Of a DNA stretch of 64,000 bases, positions 17,075 to 25,044 are shown piece by piece. Each line of letters starts with the position of its first letter. Within the stretch, counting starts at the first letter, position 1. Where the stretch lies: positions 1 to 64,000 of the forward strand of contig NZ_RAUX01000018.1 of assembly GCF_013464485.1 (NCBI RefSeq), written 5' to 3'. Under the pieces are notes generated by a model. That model had not been told where the DNA came from. It saw only the letters and a program-made list of their open reading frames with translations, and ran no database searches. This DNA is from Stenotrophomonas maltophilia. Lineage in GTDB: Bacteria; Pseudomonadota; Gammaproteobacteria; Xanthomonadales; Xanthomonadaceae. Made by a program: the position numbers and the translations under genes.

Positions 17075-18288
17075 GGAGCGGCGCTCAGCTGGTCGGCGGC
17101 AACCTCCGACTTGTTCCATACCAATCGGCTTTTGGCTGCGTCGCGAGGCTATCGCGACTGAACCAGGCCAGGCGGGTCACGGAGTACTCACAACTCCTCG
17201 GAATCAAGCCAAACAGAAACATCAACCTGCTCTTGAGCCTGACGACCTCGCAAGTACAACAAGAGGCACTCTCTACAACCCTTGGGATCGAGACTCCGCC
17301 CGAGTGGGACTTGGCGGCGTGGTATCCGTTCATGACGGACGACCCGAGACTGCCCTCCCATCTCAGGTTGAGGTACTGCCTTCCTTGCATCAGACTCGGG
17401 TATCACACCACACTGCATCAGCTGCCCTGGATTTCCACGTGTCCCTGGCATGGCGTTCGCCTGCGCCAGAGTTGCCCACGATGCAATGGATTTCCGGTGA
17501 CAGTCGCTGGCACGCCCACGAAGTTGCTCACCTGTGCGTGCGGCTTTGACCTTATGAATGAGTCGGCTTCCGCCTTGCAGAGACACCCCCACCCCAATGC
17601 CACGGCGTATCTACAGGCCTACCTCAACTGGTGTGCGGAGCAAAGGCGTACAAGTCGGCTGATCGTAACTCCAGGGGTACACGTTGATCCCAGCAGGATT
17701 TCCAGCCTTGTGGACCTTCCTCCTGGCCTGGCGCTACGCCAGGCCAGGAGGGTCTGCAACGCTAAAAGGTACAGGCTCACGACACACCCAGATCAACAAT
17801 CACCACCAGCAGGCGCAGATACAGCACTACGTGCAAACCATACGGGCTCTGAGGACGACTCAGGCCCAATCCTCCGTTACATTGACCAGAATGCAGCCAG
17901 AGGTTCCCGACGAGGTCGATCAGATCAGGCCTTTAGCCCTCAAGGCGAGCGAGTCGCCGGAGCTCGGGATCAACCGGCTCCGGATGGATGGAGCAGCTAC
18001 GCCGCGACCAGGCCAGGCGGGCGCTATCGAGTGATTCACCCCAACTATTTGAACTTCGTAGATGAGCTCCTGGGCAAATTCAGCCATTCCAGCCCGCAGC
18101 GGGTGAGCAACTCGGGATTGGGACTACGAGTGAGACTAGCGGTGCTCGCCCAGGGCTACGCGGACGGCATCCTCCTCTCGGAGCATGAGGGCAACTTGAG
18201 CGCGCTTCCGGAGCGTTATAGATCGCCCAGTCCCATTGCGCTTTTGGATACGAGCCATCCACACGAATTGCGCGTGGCGTTCGGATAA
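17071..18288 (+). CDS. tniQ: TniQ-family target-selection protein
   Basis: 405 aa. The TniQ zinc-ribbon pattern is clear: RYCLPCIRLGYHTTLHQLPW, then CPWHGVRL, SCPRCN and TCACGF, giving CxxC...H...CxxH...CxxC...CxC. These proteins recognise the target and recruit TnsC. The C-terminal 200 residues beyond the zinc region are not recognised; they are low in hydrophobics and include a proline/glycine-rich linker near residues 290-310. It is the only TniQ in the window and there are no Cas genes, so the targeting mode is unknown. It is last in the four-gene coupled operon. Confidence 0.87.
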   Translation: MRSGAQLVGGNLRLVPYQSAFGCVARLSRLNQARRVTEYSQLLGIKPNRNINLLLSLTTSQVQQEALSTTLGIETPPEWDLAAWYPFMTDDPRLPSHLRLRYCLPCIRLGYHTTLHQLPWISTCPWHGVRLRQSCPRCNGFPVTVAGTPTKLLTCACGFDLMNESASALQRHPHPNATAYLQAYLNWCAEQRRTSRLIVTPGVHVDPSRISSLVDLPPGLALRQARRVCNAKRYRLTTHPDQQSPPAGADTALRANHTGSEDDSGPILRYIDQNAARGSRRGRSDQAFSPQGERVAGARDQPAPDGWSSYAATRPGGRYRVIHPNYLNFVDELLGKFSHSSPQRVSNSGLGLRVRLAVLAQGYADGILLSEHEGNLSALPERYRSPSPIALLDTSHPHELRVAFG

Positions 18289-18479
18289 CGCAACCCTAAG
18301 CAAAGGCATCGATCGCCCCACCCTAAACTTCTGACGCACAACTCAGCTGCCGAGATAGAGAAGCCGCCTGTTTGCACCTGGAAATGGGCGGCACCCATTT
18401 ATTCGTAGCATTTGCCAACAACAGCAATCGAATCCACGCCAGGGCCAGGCGCCTTCAATCCGTGATGCTGATGCACCAG
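18289..18479. other. Non-coding gap after tniQ
   Basis: No gene seen. Two CCCTAA-containing pieces (AACCCTAAGC at about 18292 and CACCCTAAAC at about 18319) are 27 bases apart. They were considered as possible transposon-end repeats but are too short to claim. Confidence 0.3.
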
Positions 18480-18719
18480 TCAATGCCAGATGGCGCCATC
18501 GGGCAGAGACTCTGGCTGGTCTACCATCAGTAGATAGTCAGGAGCAAGATGACGCTGAGGGTTCGGCGCCGCGCGATAGGCCTGAATGACGTACTGGACC
18601 AGCGGGACTTCCACCCCAAACCGAAGACCTTAGGTGCCCCGCATGTACTCCTCGCGCACCATCTGCCGTTGTGCGCCAGTCAGTTGCGGATACTGCCCAC
18701 CGCTAGGATCACCGATGAC
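18480..18719 (-). pseudogene. Gene remnant with an in-frame stop
   Basis: Read on the minus strand this gives a protein-like stretch, GDPSGGQYPQLTGAQRQMVR then EEYMRGT, a TAA stop, and continues in the same frame with GLRFGVEVPLVQYVIQAYRA and LAPDYLLMVDQPESL before a TGA. The uninterrupted flow across the stop argues for a decayed gene. I do not recognise the parent family. Confidence 0.45.
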
Positions 18720-18727
18720 GCGCTGTC

Positions 18728-19000
18728 CTGCCGCGTGCGGGCACCCGGGTTGACTTGGCGATAGGCGCCCCACACCACCGCCGTGGTCATCCAGCACCGC
18801 GCCGCACTCGCCGGCCTGGAGGGGACTTCGGCGGACACAACCTGCGCTCGGGCTTCATCACCGAAGGGGCGCACCAAGGCTTGGCGCTGCCCGCCCTGAT
18901 GGCGAATACCGATCACCGCTCGGTGGCCAGCGCGGCTGGCTACTTCCAGCAGGGCGGCGCCCAGCACAACCCGGCCGCACGGCTGCTCGACGCGGATTGA
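18728..19000 (+). pseudogene. Decayed tyrosine recombinase (integrase) C-terminus
   Basis: The frame from about 18824 reads GGHNLRSGFITEGAHQG, then ANTDHRSVASAAGYFQQGG, carrying the HxLR, H-R and GYF elements of the tyrosine-recombinase active site. The preceding part of the fold (HTTAVVIQHRAALAGLEG) is in a different frame, so a frameshift lies near 18822. An in-frame TAG is further upstream (about 18761). The N-terminal domains are missing. It marks an older mobile element between the transposition genes and the CBASS operon. Confidence 0.7.
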
Positions 19001-19215
19001 GCCCGTCCCAGGCGCGCCGCGTCCCGGCACCCACCCACGCCCTTGAAACTGTGAAAGCCATCCCAATGTTGATCGGGAGCTATCAGCTTTCCGGCCCGTG
19101 ATCGGGGAAGAGTCGCAGTTCCTGCGACAACGAGCCGGCAAGTTGGCAGCGGGGAAGTCGCAGTACCACCTCACCTATCCGCCGGTCGGCACGCGCCCGG
19201 CTTGGAGATCGATGC

Positions 19216-20181
19216 ATGGGAACGCAGCACGTAGGCCATAGGGAGCTTGTCAATTTTGCCGACGATCGGGTCAATCTGCCACGCGATAAAGCCAATGAGC
19301 TACGCGCGCAGGCGCGTGGACTGAGAGAGCGTCTGGAGACCTACCTAGGGCAGCACCCGGATTTCACCCTTCGAAAGATGATCCTTTCGGGAAGTCTGGC
19401 AAAAGGCACCGCATTGCGGTCGCTCAACGACATTGACGTGGCCTGTTACATCAGTGGGGCAGACGCCCCCAAGGACATTGGGAGGCTGCTGGAGTACTTG
19501 GCAGAGCGGCTTCGAAAGGCTTATCCAAATTTCAAGCCCGAACAAGTCAAGCCCCAGACTTACTCCGTAACAGTCTCGTTCCAAGGTTCTGGGCTGGATG
19601 TGGACGTGGTGCCGATCCTCTATGACGGCGATCCTGACTGGTATGGCAACCTAGTCAGTCAGGATGATGGCTCGTTCTTGAGAACCAGCATTCCCCGGCA
19701 CCTAGAGTTTGCCAAGCGGCGTAAACAATTGCAGCCTTCGGATTTTGTGCAGGTGGTGCGCTTGGTCAAGTTCTGGGCAAGGCGCATGAAGACGGAAGTT
19801 CCCGGCTTTCGTTTCAAGTCCTTCATGATCGAGATGATCCTGGCAAAGCTGTGCGATGAGGGGCGTGATTTCTCCAACTACCCCGAAGCGCTCCAGCACT
19901 TCTTCACCTACGTGGCGCAGAGCGGCCTTCGCGAACAAATCGCATTCCAGGATTACTACCCTACCGCCATTATCGCCGCCTTCTCCGAGCCTATGCAGAT
20001 CATTGATCCGGTGAACGAGAAGAACAACGTGGCCAAATTGTACGGTCACGCGCAGGTCGATGCCATTGTCGAGGCGGCATTGGATGCCGGCGACGCGATT
20101 GATGCGGCACTGGCTGCACCGACCAAGCAGGAGACCGTGCGCTACTGGCAAAAGGTCTTCGGCTCTTCCTTCCAAGCGTGA
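19216..20181 (+). CDS. cdnC: CBASS CD-NTase (cyclic oligonucleotide synthase)
   Basis: 321 aa. The nucleotidyltransferase signature GSLAKGTALRSLNDIDV gives G59-S60 and metal-binding D72 and D74; the third acid is D130 (or D128) in GLDVDVVPI. The C-terminal half matches the OAS/CD-NTase helical domain (VVRLVKFWARRM). On infection these enzymes make a cyclic di- or trinucleotide second messenger. With one HORMA partner and NucC the layout matches the E. coli CdnC system, which makes cyclic triadenylate; clade assignment (CdnC rather than CdnD) is inferred. TTGGAG eight bases before the ATG supports this start. First gene of a four-gene operon. Confidence 0.9.
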   Translation: MGTQHVGHRELVNFADDRVNLPRDKANELRAQARGLRERLETYLGQHPDFTLRKMILSGSLAKGTALRSLNDIDVACYISGADAPKDIGRLLEYLAERLRKAYPNFKPEQVKPQTYSVTVSFQGSGLDVDVVPILYDGDPDWYGNLVSQDDGSFLRTSIPRHLEFAKRRKQLQPSDFVQVVRLVKFWARRMKTEVPGFRFKSFMIEMILAKLCDEGRDFSNYPEALQHFFTYVAQSGLREQIAFQDYYPTAIIAAFSEPMQIIDPVNEKNNVAKLYGHAQVDAIVEAALDAGDAIDAALAAPTKQETVRYWQKVFGSSFQA

Positions 20182-20188
20182 GGGCCCT

Positions 20189-20704
20189 ATGACTGGCAGC
20201 TACACACAATCAAGCACCAGCACCTTTACGATCACTCATGCCCGCCACATGGCAGCGAAATTGGCCGCCGACCTCAAGCGTATGCAGCGCTTCTATGGGG
20301 CGCCCAGCGATGACAGAATCGCCGCTTATGAGACCGAAGTGGTTGAATTGTTGAAGGCCGGCTATCTGGACACAGTCACCTACGGTTTCAAGCGGGGTGA
20401 TAACTGGATCGAGCCCACACTGCGCTACACCGCAAAAGATCTTGCAGGCATGTCCGGAATCGATGACGATCCCGGCAAGCTCCGCCCAGGCGCAGATGTA
20501 TCCGGGGCGAGCTTCTACAACTACCTGACGTATTCCTCTGCCTGGTTCACGCTGTCGGCTCCTCAGCGGGAGTCATTTGAAAAGTCGCTTCCATTTCAGC
20601 GTACCGGGGCAGCCGAGCCTGGTATCAGCGGAAGCCTGGTGTCTGACCGCAGCTACTCTGCGGGTGGCAAGGCACTCGACCGCCTCAGTGTCAGGAGCTA
20701 CTAA
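20189..20704 (+). CDS. cap7: CBASS HORMA-domain activator Cap7
   Basis: 171 aa starting MTGSYTQSSTSTFTITHARH. The pattern HMAAKLAADLKRMQRFYG, WIEPTLRYTAKDLAG, DDPGKLRPGADVSGASFYNYL and C-terminal DRSYSAGGKALDRLSVRSY is that of bacterial HORMA proteins, including the C-terminal safety-belt/self-binding tail. In type III CBASS it senses a phage protein peptide, closes and binds the CD-NTase to switch it on. It starts seven bases after the synthase gene and its TAA overlaps the next ATG (TAATG). Confidence 0.92.
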   Translation: MTGSYTQSSTSTFTITHARHMAAKLAADLKRMQRFYGAPSDDRIAAYETEVVELLKAGYLDTVTYGFKRGDNWIEPTLRYTAKDLAGMSGIDDDPGKLRPGADVSGASFYNYLTYSSAWFTLSAPQRESFEKSLPFQRTGAAEPGISGSLVSDRSYSAGGKALDRLSVRSY

Positions 20705-21636
20705 TGCACTCAAAGCCAACCCTTGACGAGTTGTTTGATCAACGTCGCATCTATCCGGACATCGACGCCCGCACCCGATTGGATCGGCTGATTGGCGTGG
20801 ACGATCAGAAGGCTCGCTTGTCGAAGATTCTCGGCCTGCTAGTCCACCCAGCTGGCCTGGAATTGTGGGCCAAGCGCCATCACCCAGGTGCCGCAACGCT
20901 GCTTGATTCCGTACTGCGCCGACCTCCTTTGGTCATTCTTTCCGGTGACGTCGGCTCTGGCAAAACCGAATTGGCAGAGACTATCGGTGATGCCGTGGCG
21001 CGACAGGAGAAGATTGATATCACCTTGTTCCCGCTCAGCCTGGCCACCCGAGGCAAGGGACAGGTTGGCGAGATGACCCAGCTACTCACCACAGCGTTCG
21101 ACTACGCGCTGGCAGAAGCGACCAAATTGCAAGGTCGCGGAAAAAGCACCGGAGGGGTCATCTTGCTGGTGGATGAGGCCGATGCGCTGACCCAGTCTCG
21201 GGAATCGGCGCAGATGCACCATGAGGATCGAGCAGGGGTCAATGCCTTCATCAGGGGTATCGATCGTCTGGCGCAGACGAAGGTGCCCGCCGCCGTGATC
21301 ATGTGCACCAATCGCCTCAACGCGCTGGATCCGGCCGTACGCCGTCGCGCCGCTGACATTTTGACCTTCAACCGTCCTGATTCAGCTCAGCGACGCTACG
21401 TCCTGGAACACCAGTTGCGACCGCTGGGTCTATCCTCCGTGCAGATCGAAGGGCTGGTAGAGGCCACTGGAGCGAAGGATGGACAAGAGGTCGGCTTCAC
21501 CTACTCTGACATCACACAGCGGTTGATCCCCTCGATCGTACTAGATGCTTATCCAGACCGATCGATTGAGAGCAAACGCGCGCTTGAGATTGCTCGCCCA
21601 ATGCAGCCAACGCCGGCGTTTCAGGATCATGGCTGA
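20704..21636 (+). CDS. cap6: CBASS TRIP13-like AAA+ ATPase Cap6
   Basis: 310 aa. Walker A SGDVGSGKTE has K87; Walker B LLVDEAD has D157 and E158; a sensor CTNRLNALDPAVRRRA follows. The family disassembles the HORMA/CD-NTase complex by pulling on the HORMA N-terminus, keeping signalling off or terminating it. Start overlaps the cap7 stop, so the two are translationally coupled. Confidence 0.92.
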   Translation: MHSKPTLDELFDQRRIYPDIDARTRLDRLIGVDDQKARLSKILGLLVHPAGLELWAKRHHPGAATLLDSVLRRPPLVILSGDVGSGKTELAETIGDAVARQEKIDITLFPLSLATRGKGQVGEMTQLLTTAFDYALAEATKLQGRGKSTGGVILLVDEADALTQSRESAQMHHEDRAGVNAFIRGIDRLAQTKVPAAVIMCTNRLNALDPAVRRRAADILTFNRPDSAQRRYVLEHQLRPLGLSSVQIEGLVEATGAKDGQEVGFTYSDITQRLIPSIVLDAYPDRSIESKRALEIARPMQPTPAFQDHG

Positions 21637-21771
21637 GATGCCTTCCCAGCACGCGCCGGGGCGCCGCTGACACTGTTTCGTGTGGCACAGCTGGCTGCCC
21701 CACCCCAGTCGCTGCTATTTCACATTGTTGACCAGGCAAGCGCCTGCTGCTGAGTGTATGGAGGTCCCAAG

Positions 21772-22497
21772 ATGTCCCAATGGTCACTTTCACAGCTGCT
21801 TTCTTCATTGCATGAGGATGTTCAGCTGCGCCTTGCCACTGTCCGGAAGACGTTCAATCACCCAGGGTCCAAGGGGGATGCCAGTGAGAACGTGTGGATC
21901 AGCTTGCTGGATACCTACCTACCAAAGCGCTATCAAGCTGCGAAGGCACACGTGGTGGATAGTCAAGGAAATTTCAGCCAGCAGATTGATGTGGTGATTT
22001 TCGATCGGCAGTATTCACCGTTTATTTTCACCTACGAGGGTGAAATCATTGTTCCTGCCGAGAGCGTCTATGCGGTGTTCGAAGCCAAGCAGACAGCGAA
22101 TGCAGAGCTGGTGGCGTACGCCCAGCAGAAGGTGGCAAGCGTTCGACAGTTGCAGCGCACTAGCCTGCCAATCCCGCACGCGGGTGGGGTCTATCCGCCA
22201 AAGGCCTTGATGCCAATTCTTGGCGGGCTGCTGACCTTTGAAAGTGACTGGAGTCCAGCGCTTGGGCCCTCCCTGGAAAGGGCACTGACCGCCAATCCCG
22301 GCGACGGGCGCTTGGACCTTGGCTGCGTTGCTGCGCATGGTCACTTCTTCTTTGACCATTCCAAGGATCGCTATCTCTTTGTGAATGAGAACAAGCCCGC
22401 GACGGCGTTCCTCTTCAAACTCATCGCCCAACTTCAGTTCAGTGGGACCGTACCGATGATTGATGTTGAGGCTTACGGCCAGTGGCTGACGAAGTGA
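21772..22497 (+). CDS. nucC: CBASS effector endonuclease NucC
   Basis: 241 aa, the same length as E. coli NucC. The start MSQWSLSQLLSSLHEDVQ is set by GGAGG six bases upstream. The PD-(D/E)xK nuclease residues are D73 (QIDVV), E104 and K106 (FEAK), identical positions to the characterised enzyme. The C-terminus ENKPATAFLFKLIAQLQFSG is also typical. On binding cyclic triadenylate, NucC trimers pair into hexamers and cut double-stranded DNA, killing the infected cell. A 135-base gap separates it from cap6. Confidence 0.93.
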   Translation: MSQWSLSQLLSSLHEDVQLRLATVRKTFNHPGSKGDASENVWISLLDTYLPKRYQAAKAHVVDSQGNFSQQIDVVIFDRQYSPFIFTYEGEIIVPAESVYAVFEAKQTANAELVAYAQQKVASVRQLQRTSLPIPHAGGVYPPKALMPILGGLLTFESDWSPALGPSLERALTANPGDGRLDLGCVAAHGHFFFDHSKDRYLFVNENKPATAFLFKLIAQLQFSGTVPMIDVEAYGQWLTK

Positions 22498-23149
22498 TGG
22501 CTTGGTCATGGCAGCTGTTGGGCGCGACATGAGGCATGCCTGCCCGGGTACTCCGCGCTGTTTAGCGAGGAAGCTTGCCTGAGGGAGACGCCTCTAGGCT
22601 TCACGCGCTTCGTGCCCAGCTCGAGGTGCACCGAGTGAGGTCGCTGCCTTCCGGCCCGGAGCACGGATGTTTCAACTTGGGGCGTCGCGCGATTAGCTTG
22701 TGCACAATCAGCGTCAGCGGGCCAGCGCGAGGCTGGCTGAATCTCTAGCGATGCCGCGACTATCCCTTCCTCCGAGTCCGAGTCCGAGCCCCACCTCGAC
22801 CACGTGGCGGGGCCGACCTAAAGGAAGAGGTTCGCAACCTCCAATGGCCACCTCGACTGCTGCGAGAGCGGCTCGGCCACAATCATCGATAGCCTGCCGG
22901 ACAAGAGCATTCCAGTCCCCACAGCATTGATTACGCTCGTTTGAACTACGCCGCCGGGCACAGCCGCTCCATTGGCTTTGCCTCAAATTAGAAGCCGTGC
23001 ATTGGCGCCGCACCAAATTCATGCACTAGCGTTGTGCAATGTCCAACTACACAGCATTGGCGCGCGCGCGATTGTGGTGCAACACCGCATCGATCCATTG
23101 ATTAATCAATGAGATACAGAATCATAGTTTTGCGCGTGCAACATCCCAC
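22498..23149. other. 652-base region between nucC and the chromosomal genes
   Basis: I see no gene. There are three tandem copies of TCCGAG (22771-22788), a protein-like but short stretch around 22846-22950 with no start, and a promoter-like AT-richer zone at 23080-23130. Two GCATTGGCGC decamers (22999-23008 and 23054-23063) and a TGCAC-N7-GTGCA dyad lie near the right side. Composition changes to strongly GC-rich from about 23150, so the island's right border probably lies here. Confidence 0.45.
23022..23038. promoter_or_regulatory. Dyad TGCAC-N7-GTGCA
   Basis: A 17-base dyad with the outer half-sites and spacing of NtrC boxes (TGCACC-N5-GGTGCA), but the inner bases differ. No sigma-54 promoter was found beside it and no nitrogen gene follows, so it may be an orphaned remnant left by the insertion. 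Confidence 0.3.
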
Positions 23150-23611
23150 TCACTCCCCGCAGCGCCGATAGTCAAACGGAATCCGTAGGATCTTCCCATC
23201 AACTCCCCGACCGGAGATGCTCGCCTTCAGCGCAGTGCCATCCCGCCGGTACTCGATCCGCTTCGGGAAGTCATGCTGCGGGTTCTCGAACACCACCCAG
23301 TTTTCGCCGTGGTCAGCAATGACGAACGAGGTTGGCGCCACGCCATTGGGCTGCACATGCAGGCCAGCCGCTTTGCCTGCAGGCAGCAGGCGCATGTACT
23401 CGAATGACTCCATATCGCCGTGGCTCAGCGTGCGCGACATCCCAAGCAAAGCGCCGCCGGCCTCGGGCAGCCAGACCTCATCAAGCCTGCGCTCCTCGGT
23501 GTCGCCACACCAATGCCCGGCCAGCCAATCGAACTCGGCCGGTGCAGCCATGGCCGCGCCGCTTCCCAACGCCAGGCCTGCGCCCAGCAACACCACCTTC
23601 AACTTCAACAT
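23150..23611 (-). CDS. DUF6265-type secreted protein
   Basis: 153 aa with an N-terminal signal peptide (LKVVLLGAGLALGSGAAMAAP, cleavage after AMA). The mature part AEFDWLAGHWCGD, LGMSRTLSHGDMESFEYMRL and VVFENPQHDFPKRIEYRR follows the DUF6265 beta-barrel pattern. Function is unknown; periplasmic location is predicted. AAGGAGG eight bases upstream fixes the ATG at 23611. It is the first gene right of the island with typical high GC. Confidence 0.75.
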   Translation of the reverse strand: MLKLKVVLLGAGLALGSGAAMAAPAEFDWLAGHWCGDTEERRLDEVWLPEAGGALLGMSRTLSHGDMESFEYMRLLPAGKAAGLHVQPNGVAPTSFVIADHGENWVVFENPQHDFPKRIEYRRDGTALKASISGRGVDGKILRIPFDYRRCGE

Positions 23612-23627
23612 GTACAGACCTCCTTGA

Positions 23628-24412
23628 TGGATTGGCTGCAGGCTAGCGGCAGGCGTGCAGGTCATCTATCCCGATGGCCGCTGCGAGTTGCTGGCGGAAC
23701 TGGGCGTGCCACTGATCTTCATGGGGCAGATGGCCGGATCCGCTCCAATCTGCCGTTCTGCTTCGCTGCACAGCAATGCGGTCCGATTCGTCTGCAGGCT
23801 GTCGGCCCGGTTTCCTGCATCGGCGTGCGCCTGCAGCCGGCCGCGAGCGCCTTGATTGCCGGCGTCCGCCTGCCCGGGCTTCGCGACCAGGCGCAGGACC
23901 TGTACACGCTGGATGCCATCTTTGCCGAGACCATCAGCGCCGCCGCGCGGGCAAGCGCCGCCAGCGGAACGCCCGAGCCCCTCTGGCAGGTGCTGCGGGA
24001 TCGTTGTGCCGGCTTCGCGCTGGACGAGCGCATCGAACTGGCCGTTGCGGAACTGGATGCAGCGGAAGGCACTCTGCGCATCGCGGAACTGGCACGGCGG
24101 CTTGGCATGTCCCTGCGTGGCTTGCAGTCGCGTTTTCTGGCGGCCGTGGGCATGACCCCGAAAGAATATGCCCGGGTTTGCAGGCTGCAGGCTCTGTTGC
24201 ACACGCTGGATGGAGAAGCCACCAGCATCGCCTCCGCTGCGGCGCGCCACGGTTACAGCGACCAGGCCCATGCCACGCATGATCTGGTGCGCTGGACCGG
24301 CGTCACACCCGGTCGACTGGCCCACACACTGCGCGGTGATCGTGGCAGTAACGATGCACTGCGGCTGGCAGCGGCCTTCGTGCGTGGAAGCAGTGTCGCC
24401 CGCTCACCGTGA
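23628..24412 (+). pseudogene. Truncated and frameshifted AraC-family regulator
   Basis: One frame, open from 23628, reads VQVIYPDGRCELLAELGVPL, a DUF6597-type sensory start. The continuing fold (HGADGRIRSNLPFCFAAQQ, then GPIRLQAVGPVSCIGVRLQP) is in another frame, so a one-base change lies at about 23716-23722. The C-terminal AraC double helix-turn-helix (LRIAELARRLGMSLRGLQSR, IASAAARHGYSDQAHATHD) is intact to the TGA at 24412. The usual first 30-40 residues are missing upstream. It could still be read from an internal start, but full-length function is unlikely. Confidence 0.65.
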
Positions 24413-24431
24413 GCCCCTGCCCTGCGTCGTC

Positions 24432-24911
24432 CTACAGGAACCGGTGCATCACATACACGTCAACCAACCCCAGCGTTCGATGCCGGAACGCCGCCGGTAG
24501 CGTCCCGACCACGGCAAAGCCCAGCTTCCGGTACAGCTCAACCGCTGGCGCATTGGTGCTGACCACGTAATTGAACTGCATGGCCAGGAACCCCTCCGAT
24601 CTGGCCCGGACCAGACTGTCTTCCACCAGCGACCGCCCGATGCCATGCCCCTGCGTCAGCGGATCGACCACGTAGGTGGCGCTGGCCACATGCGCCCCCA
24701 GGTCCGGGTAGTTGGCGCCCATCTTGTACATTCCGACCACGCGCCCTTCCAGAACAGCCACAAAGGCCGCCTGCACTCCGAACCAATGGCTCCGGAAGGT
24801 GCCGGCCTCGAAGGTGCCGGCGAACGGGAGCGAATCCTCCATCGCAATGGCCGCCTTGAAGATCGCCCAAATGGCGTCGAAGTCACCGGCGGTGGCAGCT
24901 CGGATTTCCAT
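24432..24911 (-). CDS. GNAT-family N-acetyltransferase
   Basis: 159 aa. MEIRAATAGDFDAIWAIF is the usual GNAT start. The acetyl-CoA loop is VDPLTQGHGIGRSLVE (Q/R-x-x-G-x-G/A), and ELYRKLGFAVVGTLP is the C-terminal strand and helix. It resembles PhnO/phosphinothricin-type acetyltransferases that modify small amines, but the substrate is not predictable. Cytoplasmic. Alone on its strand, next to a divergent envelope protein gene. Confidence 0.85.
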   Translation of the reverse strand: MEIRAATAGDFDAIWAIFKAAIAMEDSLPFAGTFEAGTFRSHWFGVQAAFVAVLEGRVVGMYKMGANYPDLGAHVASATYVVDPLTQGHGIGRSLVEDSLVRARSEGFLAMQFNYVVSTNAPAVELYRKLGFAVVGTLPAAFRHRTLGLVDVYVMHRFL

Positions 24912-25044
24912 GCGATTCCTCGCGGATCGGCGTAGCGGGCAAGGCGGACACTAGCAGAATCCAGCAAGTGCCCCGCACCCGCTTCACGCGCCACCGCCAT
25001 GGGTTCGGCAATAGTTGAGTGAATTCCGGCCCTTAGAGCAGTAC

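Noticed and set aside
22700-23022. Frames on both strands in the gap after nucC
   Set aside because: Low-complexity Ser/Pro or Gly/Leu runs produced by the TCCGAG repeat; no start signals.
23022-23080. NtrC/sigma-54 regulated promoter
   Set aside because: The TGCAC dyad fits an NtrC half-site pattern, but no GG-N10-GC sigma-54 element is nearby and no nitrogen gene follows. Kept only as a low-confidence site.
12948-23149. Exact ends of the Tn7-like element
   Set aside because: Short matches such as TGTAG (13187 and complement near 23048) and CCCTAA pieces were weighed, but none gave a convincing repeated TnsB site or terminal inverted repeat.
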